From Amycolatopsis eburnea (GTDB lineage: Bacteria > Actinomycetota > Actinomycetes > Mycobacteriales > Pseudonocardiaceae), in assembly GCF_003937945.1 (NCBI RefSeq), contig NZ_RSEC01000046.1:1-64000 (forward strand): a stretch of 64,000 nucleotides of DNA. Direction: 5' to 3'. Under the pieces are notes generated by a model, which saw nothing but the letters and a program-made list of their open reading frames with translations, was not told where the DNA came from and searched no databases. This document shows positions 8,890 to 16,982 of this stretch, piece after piece. Both the position numbers and the translations under genes were made by a program. Within the stretch, counting starts at the first letter, position 1; each line of letters opens with the position of its first letter.

Positions 8890-9491
8890 GCGGTCACCCC
8901 CAGGCAGTCCCGCAGGCGGATCAGCCCGTCCCGCAGCCGCGTCTTGATGGTTCCCTGCGGCGTCGACAGCACTTCGGCCACCTCGCGATACGTATAGCCC
9001 TGGTAGTAGGCGAGCAGCACGGACTCGCGCTGCAGGTCGGTCAGGAAGGACAGGCACCGGCGCACCTGCGAGCGTTCGAGCCGCGCGGTGACGGACTCGG
9101 CGACCTCGTCGAACGGACGGCCGCGGGCGGCTTCGAAGGTCGCCTTCTGCTCGCGCTCGGTGCTGGCGCGCGCCGAGCGGACGCGGTCGACCGCGCGGCG
9201 GTGCGCCAGCGTCATCGCCCAGTTCAGCGCGGACCCCTTGGCCGGCGCGTACCGCGTCGCGGTGCGCCACAGCTCGACGAGGACCTCCTGGGCGACCTCT
9301 TCGGACTGGGCCGCGTCGCGCACGATCCGCCGGACGAGCCCGAAGATCGGCCCGGCGAGCTGGTCGTAGAGCAGCTCGAAGGCGCGTTCGTCGCCTTTCG
9401 CGACGCGCACCATCAGCTCTTCCGCCGTCGGACCGGCCGGCGCGGCTTCGGGCACGGGCGCCAGGGAACGCTGGCGGGCCTGCTCATCCAT
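8886..9491 (-). CDS. sigK: SigK-like ECF sigma factor
   Basis: 201 residues. Region 2 (AFELLYDQLAGPIFGLVRRI, then AQSEEVAQEVLVELWRTA) and region 4 (LTDLQRESVLLAYYQGYTYR, then VLSTPQGTIKTRLRDGL) are complete. The gene starts 8 bases before the end of the DUF1365 gene. The gene order DUF1365-sigK-rskA beside a cyclopropane synthase and DUF1295 matches the mycobacterial sigK locus (Rv0444c-Rv0449c). It lies in the transcript started at the minus-strand SigK-like promoter at 11487-11515, so it is probably autoregulated. Confidence 0.93.
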   Translation of the reverse strand: MDEQARQRSLAPVPEAAPAGPTAEELMVRVAKGDERAFELLYDQLAGPIFGLVRRIVRDAAQSEEVAQEVLVELWRTATRYAPAKGSALNWAMTLAHRRAVDRVRSARASTEREQKATFEAARGRPFDEVAESVTARLERSQVRRCLSFLTDLQRESVLLAYYQGYTYREVAEVLSTPQGTIKTRLRDGLIRLRDCLGVTA

Positions 9492-10215
9492 GGAGCTGTC
9501 CTCCGGCGGTCTGCGGGGTGCGCGGCACGACCGCGGCCTTGCGCAGCCACAACGCGATGCCGTGGCGGCGGATCAGCGCGGACACCCGCTGCGGGAGCAG
9601 CGGCCGGGCCAGCACGAGCCGGGCCAGCCACCGCGGGTTCACCGGGCGGCGAACTCCCCGCAGCGTAGCGACCAACGGGGTCGAGGTCCCGCGGCGCAAC
9701 GCGACGGTGAGGTCGAGCAGCGCTTCCGGGCGCGGCAGGCGCATCCGGTACTCGCCGTCCATCTCCTGGAACGGCGAGACGTAGAACTCCTTGGCCGCGC
9801 GGGCGAGCCCGGCTTCGTCGGGGCGCAGCAGGTAGGCGTGGCGGCCGCCGTAGGTGTTGTGCACTTCCGCGACGACGCACTCGAGGCGGCCTTCGGGGTC
9901 GTGGCACCAGTAGACGCTGATCGGGTTGAACACGTACCCGAGCACGCGCGCGGCGGCGAGCATCACGACCTTCCCGCCGCGCAGGTCGACGCCGCGTTCG
10001 GCGAGCCAGGCGTCCAGCTTCTCCCGGATCCCGCGCGGGTCGGCCGCGGTGAAGTGGTCCCGGTGGTCGAAGCGGGCGAACGGCCGCAGCCACCACGGCA
10101 GCCGCGGCGGCGCGTCGAGGTCCACCAGCCACAGGTACACGCGGTGCGCGAAGGCGTGCGGCGGGTCGATCCGCCGCACGTGCGCGACCGTGGCGTCGTA
10201 GAGCGCGTTCGTCAC
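9484..10215 (-). CDS. DUF1365 family protein of the SigK regulon
   Basis: 243 residues starting at GTG 10215, which overlaps the stop of the FAD oxidoreductase by four bases (GTGA). Carries the DUF1365 hallmarks HRVYLWLVDLD, FNPISVYWCHD and EVHNTYGGRHAY, then KEFYVSPFQEMDGEYR. The family is found with cyclopropane-type methyltransferases and FAD oxidoreductases in redox-stress ECF regulons (SigK in mycobacteria, RpoE/ChrR in Rhodobacter). Its biochemical role is unproven; participation in fatty-acid modification is inferred from neighbours. Confidence 0.9.
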   Translation of the reverse strand: MTNALYDATVAHVRRIDPPHAFAHRVYLWLVDLDAPPRLPWWLRPFARFDHRDHFTAADPRGIREKLDAWLAERGVDLRGGKVVMLAAARVLGYVFNPISVYWCHDPEGRLECVVAEVHNTYGGRHAYLLRPDEAGLARAAKEFYVSPFQEMDGEYRMRLPRPEALLDLTVALRRGTSTPLVATLRGVRRPVNPRWLARLVLARPLLPQRVSALIRRHGIALWLRKAAVVPRTPQTAGGQLHG

Positions 10216-11480
10216 CAGGCCACTCCGAGGCTTTCGGCGGCGCGGGCACCCGAGGAGCAGCCGTCCTCGTGGAAGCCCCAGCCGTGGTAGGCGCCGGCGT
10301 AGGCGAACACGCCGTCGTTGAGCTCGGGCAGCCGGCGTTGCGCCGCAACGGATTCCGGCGTGTAGACCGGGTGCTCGTACCGCATCCGCGCGACCAGGTG
10401 GTCCTTCTCGGGGCCGTCGCCCGGGTTCAGCGTGACGACGTAGCCGGTCGGCTCGTCGAGGCGCATCAGGCGGTTCATGTCGTAGCTGACCTGGACGGCG
10501 CCGGTCGGCGCGCCGCAGACGGGCGCGCGGTAGTTCCACCCGGCCCGCGCGTCGGCCAGCGTGGGCAGCACGCTCGTGTCGGTGTGCAGCCAGGCTTCGT
10601 TGGCGGAGTAGCGGAACGCGCCGAGCACCTCGCGCTCGGCGGCGGTCGGGGTGGCCAGCAGGGCCAGCGCCTGGTCGGCGTGCGTGGCGACGACGACCTT
10701 GCCGACCCGGTGCGGCGTGTCGGCGTCGTCGCGGATCTCGACGCCGTTCGCGGTCCGCAGCACCGAGCGGACCGGCGTGGACAGGTGGACCGCGGTGAGC
10801 TGCTTGGCGGCGCGCTCGACGTACTCGCGGGAGCCGCCGACGACGGTCCGCCAGGACGGCGAGTTCTTGACGCTGAGCATGCCGTGGTTGCGGAGGAACT
10901 CGAACAGGTACCGCGCGGGGTAGCGGAGGGTGTCGCTGCGGTCGGCCGACCAGACCGTGGACACCAGCGGCAGCATGAAGTGGTCGACGAAGTAGCGCGT
11001 GTAGCCGCCGATGGCGAGGAACGCGCCGAGGGTGACGTCGCCCGCGTCCTCGGCCGTCAGCAGCCGCTTCGCGTGCCGGTGGAACCGCTTCACCTCGGTG
11101 AGCATCCGCAGGTAGCGGGGCCGGGTGAGGTTGCCGCGCTGGGCGAACAGCCCGGCCAGCCCCTTCGCGCCGGCGTACTGGAGACCGCAGCCGTCGCAGC
11201 GGATGCTCATCGACATCTCGGTGTCGCGCGTGCGCACGCCGAGCTCCGCGAACAGCTTGAGCAGCGTCGGGTAGGTGCGCTCGTTGTGGACGATGAACCC
11301 CGAGTCCACGCCGATGGTGCCGCCGTGGGCGCTGGGCACGTCGTGGGTGTGCGCGTGCCCGCCGAGCCGGTCGTCGGACTCGAAGAGCAGGACCTCGTGC
11401 TTGCGTTGCAGCAGGTATGCCGCCGTCAGCCCGGCCACCCCGCTGCCGATGACGGCGATGCGTTCTCCCGTGATCTCCAC
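10212..11480 (-). CDS. FAD-dependent amine-oxidase/phytoene-desaturase-like oxidoreductase
   Basis: 422 residues from GTG 11480. The N-terminal Rossmann dinucleotide site is IAVIGSGVAGLTAAYLL with acidic residue in LLFESDDRLGGHAHT. The C-terminus has the second FAD contact (GVFAYAGAYHGWGFHEDGCSSG). Homologous to the Rv0449c-type protein of the sigK locus and related to lipid desaturases or oxidases acting near methylated fatty acids. The start is fixed by the promoter: a SigK-like -10 sequence ends six bases before the GTG, so the mRNA is probably leaderless. Longer in-frame starts would run through the divergent promoter and are rejected. Confidence 0.92.
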   Translation of the reverse strand: MEITGERIAVIGSGVAGLTAAYLLQRKHEVLLFESDDRLGGHAHTHDVPSAHGGTIGVDSGFIVHNERTYPTLLKLFAELGVRTRDTEMSMSIRCDGCGLQYAGAKGLAGLFAQRGNLTRPRYLRMLTEVKRFHRHAKRLLTAEDAGDVTLGAFLAIGGYTRYFVDHFMLPLVSTVWSADRSDTLRYPARYLFEFLRNHGMLSVKNSPSWRTVVGGSREYVERAAKQLTAVHLSTPVRSVLRTANGVEIRDDADTPHRVGKVVVATHADQALALLATPTAAEREVLGAFRYSANEAWLHTDTSVLPTLADARAGWNYRAPVCGAPTGAVQVSYDMNRLMRLDEPTGYVVTLNPGDGPEKDHLVARMRYEHPVYTPESVAAQRRLPELNDGVFAYAGAYHGWGFHEDGCSSGARAAESLGVAW

Positions 11481-11515
11481 ACCGGTACTTCGCCGCCGCG
11501 CCGGGACCGGATTGG
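11481..11515 (-). promoter_or_regulatory. SigK-like promoter for the FAD oxidoreductase-sigK-rskA operon
   Basis: On the minus strand CCAATCC (11515-11509), a 16-base spacer, CGAAGT (11492-11487), six bases, then the GTG. It resembles the CCATCC/CCGAAT pattern I recall for mycobacterial SigK. The spacing implies a leaderless transcript. Confidence 0.7.
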
Positions 11516-11527
11516 CCGGGGGCCGGA

Positions 11528-11562
11528 CCAATCCACCGCGCGGGGCGGAGCGAATCCCCGAC
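11528..11562 (+). promoter_or_regulatory. SigK-like promoter for the methyltransferase-DUF1295 operon
   Basis: CCAATCC (11528-11534), a 16-base spacer, CGAATC (11551-11556), six bases, then ATG at 11563. The geometry is the exact mirror of the minus-strand promoter. Transcription would start at or next to the ATG. Confidence 0.72.
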
Positions 11563-12834
11563 ATGCCGAACAGCACCGCGCACCGCCTCGCCTCGTTCGC
11601 CGGGAAGCTCCTCGGGGGGCACCTCCCGGTCGGCCTCCGGACCTGGGACGGGACCCGGGCGGGTCCCGTGGACGCGCCCACGGTGGTCCTGCGCAACCGC
11701 CGCGCCCTGCGCCGCCTGCTCTACGCGCCCGGCGAGCTGGGGCTCGCCCGCGCCTACGTGACCGGTGACCTCGACGTCGAAGGAGATCTGGCGGACGGCT
11801 TCCGCCGGATCTGGGCCCTCACCCGCGCCGGGGAGCTGAACCGGGTGAAGCTCGGGCCGCGCGACTGGGCCGAAGCGATCCGGCTCGCGGCCTCGCTGGG
11901 CGTCGTCGGGCCGCCGCCGAAGCCGCCCGCCGAGGAAGCCCGCCTGACCGGCAAGCTGCACAGCCTGCTGCGAGACAGGTCCGCCATCGCGCACCACTAC
12001 GACCTGAGCAACGCCTTCTACCAGCTGCTCCTGGACGAGTCGATGGCGTACTCGAGCGCGTACTTCACCTCCGGCGAGCCGGGCTACGGCCTCGAGCAGG
12101 CGCAGCACGACAAGCTGGAAATGATCTGCCGCAAGCTGGGGCTGCGGCCCGGCATGAGGCTGCTCGACGTCGGCTGCGGCTGGGGCTCGCTGCTGGTCCA
12201 CGCGGCCAAGCACCACGGCGTGCACGCCGTCGGCATCACGCTCTCGGCCGAGCAGCTGCAGCACGTCCGCGCCCGGCTCGCCCAGCACGACCTCGAAGAC
12301 CGCGTCGAGGTGCGCCGGCAGGACTACCGCGAGCTGCCGGACGCGCCGTTCGACGCGGTGGCGTCGATCGAGATGGGCGAGCACGTCGGCGAGGTCAACT
12401 ACCCGGCGTACGCGGCGACGCTGCACCGCATGGTGAAGCCCGGCGGCCGGGTGCTGCTCCAGCAGATGTCGCGCGGGAACGTCGCCCCCGGCGGCGGCGC
12501 GTTCATCGAGCGGTACATCGCCCCGGACATGACCATGCGCCCGGTCGGGCGGACGGTCGAGCACCTGGAGACCGCCGGCCTCGAGGTCCGGGACGTGCAC
12601 GCGATGCGCGAGCACTACGTCTGGACGGTGCGCGCCTGGGCCGACACCCTGGAGAAGAACTGGACCGACGTCGTCGCGCTGATCGGCGAGACCGGCGCGC
12701 GGGTCTGGCGGCTGTACCTGGTGGGCGGGGCACTGGCGTTCGAGGAGAACCGGATGGGCGTGGACCAGATCCTTGCGGTGCGACCCGACGAGCACGGCCG
12801 GTCCGGGATGCCCGCGACGCGGGAGTGGCTCTGA
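11563..12834 (+). CDS. ufaA1: Cyclopropane-fatty-acyl-phospholipid synthase/UfaA1-like methyltransferase
   Basis: 423 residues. A ~115-residue N-terminal lipid-binding region precedes the SAM methyltransferase domain with LLDVGCGWGSLLVHAAK, HHYDLSNAFYQLLLDESMAYSS just before it, and IEMGEHVGEVNY, which supplies family active-site residues. It methylates unsaturated acyl chains of membrane phospholipids using S-adenosylmethionine; mycobacterial UfaA1 has been linked to tuberculostearic (10-methyl) fatty acid. Divergent from the sigK operon and preceded by a SigK-like promoter. ATG 11563 is chosen because the protein N-terminus and the promoter both fit. Confidence 0.93.
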   Translation: MPNSTAHRLASFAGKLLGGHLPVGLRTWDGTRAGPVDAPTVVLRNRRALRRLLYAPGELGLARAYVTGDLDVEGDLADGFRRIWALTRAGELNRVKLGPRDWAEAIRLAASLGVVGPPPKPPAEEARLTGKLHSLLRDRSAIAHHYDLSNAFYQLLLDESMAYSSAYFTSGEPGYGLEQAQHDKLEMICRKLGLRPGMRLLDVGCGWGSLLVHAAKHHGVHAVGITLSAEQLQHVRARLAQHDLEDRVEVRRQDYRELPDAPFDAVASIEMGEHVGEVNYPAYAATLHRMVKPGGRVLLQQMSRGNVAPGGGAFIERYIAPDMTMRPVGRTVEHLETAGLEVRDVHAMREHYVWTVRAWADTLEKNWTDVVALIGETGARVWRLYLVGGALAFEENRMGVDQILAVRPDEHGRSGMPATREWL

Positions 12835-13595
12835 TGCCGCAGCTGCTCGTCACGGCCGCCGTCACGCTCGTGGCGGTGGTGCTGACCTTCGGGATCGCGC
12901 GGGCGCGCAAGCGCTACGACACGATCGACACGTTCTGGGGGCTCGGGTTCGCGATCGTCGCGGTCGCCGCGTTCCCCTTCGGCGACGGGCCGCTGCACCT
13001 GCGGCTCGTGGTGGTGCTCCTGACGGTGGTCTGGGGTGTGCGGTTGTCGGTGCACCTGCACCTGCGCAACCACAAGCTGCCCGAGGACCCGCGGTACGCG
13101 CGGATGGGCCACGGGCCGCTCAAGATGTTCGTGCGCGTCTACCTCTTCCAGGCCGTGGTCCTCTACTTCGTCTCCCTTCCGGTGCAGTTCGCGGTGGACG
13201 GCACCGGGATCAGCGTGCTGGGCTGGCTGGGCATCGTCGTGTGGGCGGTCGGCTTCGGGTTCGAGACGGTCGGCGACGACCAGCTGCGCCGCTTCAAGGC
13301 CGACCCGGCCAACCGCGGCCGCGTGCTGGACACCGGCCTGTGGCGCTACACGCGGCACCCGAACTACTTCGGCGACGCGTGCGTGTGGTGGGGCCTCTAC
13401 CTGCTGGCCTGCTCCACGTGGCCGGGCGCGCTGACGATCCTCTCCCCCGTGGCGATGACGTTCACGCTCGCCCGCGGCACGGGCAAACCCATGCTGGAGA
13501 AGGGGATGGCGAAGACGCGCCCGGCGTACGCGCACTACGTCGAGCGCACCAGCGGCTTCTTCCCGTTGCCGCCGAAGAAGGTCACTCGCCGGTGA
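12834..13595 (+). CDS. DUF1295 membrane protein (steroid-reductase-like fold)
   Basis: 253 residues; its ATG shares one base with the stop of the methyltransferase gene (TGATG), so the two are coupled. Six or so TM helices and the C-terminal motif LWRYTRHPNYFGDACVWWGL are typical of DUF1295 and related ICMT/steroid 5-alpha-reductase-like enzymes that bind NADPH or SAM. Equivalent to Rv0446c of the sigK locus. Likely works on the same lipid substrate as the methyltransferase, perhaps as a reductase (inference). Confidence 0.92.
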   Translation: MPQLLVTAAVTLVAVVLTFGIARARKRYDTIDTFWGLGFAIVAVAAFPFGDGPLHLRLVVVLLTVVWGVRLSVHLHLRNHKLPEDPRYARMGHGPLKMFVRVYLFQAVVLYFVSLPVQFAVDGTGISVLGWLGIVVWAVGFGFETVGDDQLRRFKADPANRGRVLDTGLWRYTRHPNYFGDACVWWGLYLLACSTWPGALTILSPVAMTFTLARGTGKPMLEKGMAKTRPAYAHYVERTSGFFPLPPKKVTRR

Positions 13596-14088
13596 GGCCG
13601 TCGGTCAGCTCGCGCAGGACGTCGAGGTGGCCGACGTGCCGGGCGGTCTCCTCGATCATGTGCGTGAGCACCCAGCGGACGTTGAAGGTCTCGTGCTTGT
13701 GCGTCACCTCGTCGTCGAAGCTGTGTTTCGCGATGATCTCCCGGCTACGGGCGCACTGCGTTTCGTAGTCGGCGAGCAGCGTTTCGACAGTGGTCCCGGG
13801 CGGGACCCGGAACTCGGCGTCCGGGTCCAGCTCGAGCCGCTCCGCCCAGGTGTCCTCCTCGCCGTCGACGACGACGGCGAACCAGAACCACTCGTTCAGG
13901 GTCAGGTGGGCGATCAGCCCGGCGACGGTGGTCAGCTCGCTCGGCAGGTGCGCCCGGCGGGCCTGGTCTTCGGTGAGCCCGCCGGACTTCCACGCGACGG
14001 TGGCGCGGTGGTAGTCGAGCAGGCCGGTCAGGATCTCGCGCTCGCCGCCGGTGAGCGGGACTTCCGGGCGCCGCGGTCGTTCGGTCAT
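13582..14088 (-). CDS. DinB/mycothiol-transferase-like protein
   Basis: 168 residues from ATG 14088 (a GTG at 14097 is possible). Four-helix bundle of the DinB superfamily: metal-ligand histidines appear as AGLIAHLTLNEWFWF and VLTHMIEETARHVGHLD. Actinobacterial members use bacillithiol- or mycothiol-dependent chemistry, though many are uncharacterised. The last 14 bases overlap the end of the DUF1295 gene on the opposite strand, with no terminator between them. Confidence 0.9.
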   Translation of the reverse strand: MTERPRRPEVPLTGGEREILTGLLDYHRATVAWKSGGLTEDQARRAHLPSELTTVAGLIAHLTLNEWFWFAVVVDGEEDTWAERLELDPDAEFRVPPGTTVETLLADYETQCARSREIIAKHSFDDEVTHKHETFNVRWVLTHMIEETARHVGHLDVLRELTDGLTGE

Positions 14089-14129
14089 GATCGGCACTCT
14101 GCCAGAGGGGTCCGACAGTTCCGAATACC

Positions 14130-14158
14130 TTGCGCACGATGTAATCGTGGGCTAGGTT
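14130..14158 (+). promoter_or_regulatory. ohrR promoter with embedded operator
   Basis: TTGCGC (14130-14135), 17-base spacer, TAGGTT (14153-14158). A perfect 6-3-6 inverted repeat, CACGAT-GTA-ATCGTG (14135-14149), fills the spacer and is a likely autoregulatory MarR/OhrR site. The -10 ends 7 bases before GTG 14166. Confidence 0.6.
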
Positions 14159-14165
14159 TGTGGAC

Positions 14166-14624
14166 GTGCCGGACGAGTTCCTCTTGGATGAGCAAGCCTG
14201 CTTCGCGCTCTACGCGGCGTCGCGCGCGGTGACGGACACCTACCGTCCCCTGCTGGGCGAGCTGGGTCTCACGTACCCGCAGTACCTCGTGCTGCTGGTG
14301 CTGTGGGAGTCCGACGCCCGGCCGGTCAAGGAGATCGGCGAGGCGCTGCACCTGGACTACGGCACGCTTTCCCCGCTGCTCAAACGACTCGAGGCCAACG
14401 GGCTCGTCACCCGGGCACGCCTGCCCGAAGACGAACGCACCGTGGTGGTCAGCCTGACCGAGGAAGGCCGTTCGACGCGCACGCGCGCCGCGGGCGTCCC
14501 CTCGGCGATCGGCTGCGCGCTGGGCCTCGACGACAGCGAGCGGCGGCAGCTCATCGACACCCTGAGGCGGCTGACGGCGTCGGCCGCCGCCTACTCACTT
14601 GGAGGCCCTGATGCCCAGCCGTGA
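14166..14624 (+). CDS. ohrR: OhrR-type MarR-family organic peroxide sensor
   Basis: About 152 residues. The N-terminus has EQACFALYAASRAVTDTYRP, with the single reactive cysteine in the OhrR position; the MarR winged helix follows (VKEIGEALHLDYGTLSPLLKR, then LVTRARLPEDERTVVVSLT as wing). Oxidation of the cysteine normally releases DNA and induces the neighbouring peroxidase, here osmC, which overlaps its 3' end by 14 bases. GTG 14166 is preferred over GTG 14160 because it sits at the expected transcription start. Confidence 0.9.
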   Translation: MPDEFLLDEQACFALYAASRAVTDTYRPLLGELGLTYPQYLVLLVLWESDARPVKEIGEALHLDYGTLSPLLKRLEANGLVTRARLPEDERTVVVSLTEEGRSTRTRAAGVPSAIGCALGLDDSERRQLIDTLRRLTASAAAYSLGGPDAQP

Positions 14625-15045
14625 CGCGACCACCCACTGGGTCGGCGGACTGCAGAACGGGAAGGGCGAGGTCACCCTGGACTCGTCCAACGCCGGCACG
14701 TTCTCCGTGTCCTTCCCGACCCGAGCGGGCAACCCGGACGGCCAGACGAGCCCCGAGGAGCTCATCGCGGCCGCCCACTCGTCGTGCCTGGCGATGAACC
14801 TGTCCGGCGTGCTCGAGGCCCAGAAGATCACCGCGGACTCGATCGACGTGAGCGCGGAGGTGACGCTCGGCCCGGCGGCAGGCGGCGGCTTCGAGATCAG
14901 CGGCATCGCGATCACGCTGCGCGCGTCCATCGAGGGCGTCACGGCGGAGCAGTTCGCCGAGTACGCCGAGACGGCGGAGAAGACGTGCCCGGTGTCGAAG
15001 GCACTGGCGGGCACGACGATCACGCTGGACGCGGCGCTCAACTGA
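14611..15045 (+). CDS. osmC: OsmC-family organic hydroperoxide reductase
   Basis: 144 residues. Both catalytic cysteines are present: AAHSSCLAMNLSG and AEKTCPVSKALAG. The CPVSKAL context places it in the OsmC rather than the Ohr branch. The homodimeric enzyme reduces lipid and organic peroxides with thiol or lipoyl partners in the cytoplasm. GGAGG at 14601-14605 sits at good distance from ATG 14611. Co-transcribed with ohrR, giving a peroxide-inducible pair. Confidence 0.94.
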   Translation: MPSRDATTHWVGGLQNGKGEVTLDSSNAGTFSVSFPTRAGNPDGQTSPEELIAAAHSSCLAMNLSGVLEAQKITADSIDVSAEVTLGPAAGGGFEISGIAITLRASIEGVTAEQFAEYAETAEKTCPVSKALAGTTITLDAALN

Positions 15046-15055
15046 CCCCGGCCCG

Positions 15056-15142
15056 AGCGCCCCAAGGCGGCCTTGGTTGCGTCTGACGCACCGAAGGCCG
15101 CCTTGGGTGCGTCAGACGCACCGAAGGCCACATTGGGGCGCT
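15056..15142. terminator. 87-bp nested palindrome between convergent genes
   Basis: Outer arms AGCGCCCCAA...GGCCTT and the matching right end pair at 16 of 19 positions. Inner TGCGTCTGACGCA and TGCGTCAGACGCA are exact reverse complements, and the centre is AAGGCCGCCTT. It ends at the stop codon of the CGNR gene. Likely a two-way terminator for osmC and the CGNR gene. Confidence 0.72.
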
Positions 15143-15680
15143 AGCCCTGCGCCGTCGCTTTGGCTCGATAAGTCGACTTCTTCGCCTGGTTGCCGCAGAT
15201 CTCCATCGAGCACCACCGGCGCGTGCCCGGCCTCGACGTGTCCAGGAACAGCGCGCCGCACGCCGGCCCCGCGCAGCGCCGGACCCGCGCGAACTCGCGG
15301 GACGTCGCCAGCTCAAGCGCGTCGCGGGTCAGCAGCGCCAGCATCGCGGCCGCGGGATCCTCGGCCTGCCAGCGCAGTTCTCCCGACGGCGTCAGCGAAG
15401 GCGCCGGTACCGGCAGCGCCGCGAACCGGTTCAACCGCTGCCGCGACGAAGGGCGCAGCGAGCCGGTGAGCAGTTCGTGGATCGCTTCGCGCGCCGCTCG
15501 CGCGTCGGCCACCCCGGCCGGGCGGACCGGCGCGGAAAACGGGCCCAGCTGGTCGATCCACGCGCCCCACGCCGCCGCGTCCGGGAGTTCCTCCGTCTCC
15601 GTGGGCGTGCCGCGGTAGCGCAGTGTGCGGACGAAGTCGAGGCACGGCCTGCCCGCACCCGAGCGGAAGCGTTCCGTCAT
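15141..15680 (-). CDS. CGNR zinc-finger (ABATE domain) regulator
   Basis: 179 residues from ATG 15680. N-terminal ABATE-type domain (GAGRPCLDFVRTLRYRG) and C-terminal CGNR zinc ribbon: CAGPACGALFLDTS, then RRWCSMEICGNQAKKSTYR, giving a four-cysteine site. The family is a DNA-binding regulator often beside transporters. It is divergent from an MFS gene, and the shared 74-bp region holds a strong inverted repeat that is probably its operator. Confidence 0.93.
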   Translation of the reverse strand: MTERFRSGAGRPCLDFVRTLRYRGTPTETEELPDAAAWGAWIDQLGPFSAPVRPAGVADARAAREAIHELLTGSLRPSSRQRLNRFAALPVPAPSLTPSGELRWQAEDPAAAMLALLTRDALELATSREFARVRRCAGPACGALFLDTSRPGTRRWCSMEICGNQAKKSTYRAKATAQG

Positions 15681-15697
15681 GCGGCTCACAGTACGTC

Positions 15698-15743
15698 GGA
15701 ACCGGTTTGACTGGTACCGTCGGGAACCGATCAAACCGGTTCC
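15698..15743. promoter_or_regulatory. 13-bp perfect inverted repeat operator between CGNR regulator and MFS gene
   Basis: Arms GGAACCGGTTTGA (15698-15710) and TCAAACCGGTTCC (15731-15743) are exact reverse complements 20 bases apart. Each arm itself contains the palindrome AACCGGTT. It covers the promoter region of both genes. Confidence 0.75.
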
Positions 15744-15753
15744 TGGGAGCGCG

Positions 15754-16923
15754 ATGACCGACACGAAGCAGCACGCACCACCCGGCTGGCTCGTCCTGCT
15801 GCTGGCCGTCTCCTGTGGACTGACGGTCGCCAACCTCTACTACGCCCAGCCGCTGCTCGCGGAGCTGCGCGGGACGTTCGGGGTGGGCGAAGCCGCCGCC
15901 GGCGGGGTCGTCACCGCCACCCAGATCGGGTACGCCGCCGGGATGCTGCTGCTCGTCCCGCTCGGGGACCGGCTCGAGAACCGCGGGCTCGTCGCGACTC
16001 TGCTCGCGGTCGCTTCCGCGGGTTTGGTCGTCACCGGCGTCGCGCCCGGGTTCGCCGTGCTGCTGATCGCTTCGCTGCTCGTCGGGGCGACGTCGGTCGT
16101 CGTGCAGATCCTCATCCCGTTCGCCGCCGACCTCTCCCCCGACGACATCCGCGGCCGGATCGTCGGGCGGGTCGTGAGCGGGCTGCTGTTCGGCATCCTG
16201 CTCTCCCGCGTGGTCGCGAGCCTGCTGGCCGAGGTGACGAGCTGGCGCGTCGTGTTCCTCATCTCGGCGGCGGCGATGGCCGCGCTCGCCGCCGTGCTGC
16301 GGTTCGCCCTGCCGCGGCGGGCGCCCAAGACCGACGTCCGCTACGGGCAGCTGATCCGCTCGACGCTGGCCATGTGGCGCAAGCACCCGGCGCTGCGCCA
16401 CCGCGCGCTGTACCAGTCGGCGATGTTCGGCGCCTTCAGCGCGTTCTGGACCACCATCGCCTTCGTGCTCACCGCTCCGCCGTTCAACTACAGCCAGCTG
16501 GGCGTCGGCCTGTTCGCGCTGGCCGGTGCCGCGGGCGCCGCGGTGGCACCGCTGGCCGGGCGGTGGTCGGACCACGGCCACGGCCGGCGGCTCACCGCGG
16601 GCGCCTTCGTGCTCTGCGCGGCGGCGTTCGCGCTCGCCGGCTTCGGCGCGCACAGCGTCGTCCTGCTGGCGATCGCCGCGATCGCCGTCGACATGGCGGT
16701 CCAGACGACGCTGGTGACCGGCCAGCACGTGATCTACCAGCTCGACCCGGCCGCCCGCGCCCGCGTCAACAGCGTGTACCTGGGCACGTTCTTCGTCGGC
16801 GGCGCGATCGGCTCCCAGGCGGGCTCGATCGCGTTCCACCTCGGCGGCTGGCCGGCCGTGGTCGTGTTCGCCGGCGCGCTGCCGCTGCTCGGCCTGGCCG
16901 GGATGACCCGCACGCGCGTCTAG
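15754..16923 (+). CDS. MFS transporter, DHA1/AraJ-like
   Basis: 389 residues, about 12 TM helices. Helix 1 shows AVSCGLTVANLYYAQPLL, and the loop after helix 2 has VPLGDRLENRG, typical of DHA1 sugar-efflux or drug-efflux members (AraJ/YdhP-like). It exports an unknown small molecule across the inner membrane. Control by the divergent CGNR protein is likely because the operator overlaps its promoter. ATG 15754 is preceded by CTGGGAGC. Confidence 0.9.
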   Translation: MTDTKQHAPPGWLVLLLAVSCGLTVANLYYAQPLLAELRGTFGVGEAAAGGVVTATQIGYAAGMLLLVPLGDRLENRGLVATLLAVASAGLVVTGVAPGFAVLLIASLLVGATSVVVQILIPFAADLSPDDIRGRIVGRVVSGLLFGILLSRVVASLLAEVTSWRVVFLISAAAMAALAAVLRFALPRRAPKTDVRYGQLIRSTLAMWRKHPALRHRALYQSAMFGAFSAFWTTIAFVLTAPPFNYSQLGVGLFALAGAAGAAVAPLAGRWSDHGHGRRLTAGAFVLCAAAFALAGFGAHSVVLLAIAAIAVDMAVQTTLVTGQHVIYQLDPAARARVNSVYLGTFFVGGAIGSQAGSIAFHLGGWPAVVVFAGALPLLGLAGMTRTRV

Positions 16924-16982
16924 CGCGGTGACCACGAAGGTTCACCGGGTCGGGATCCTGTGGTCGGGCCGGCGCGTGCCGG

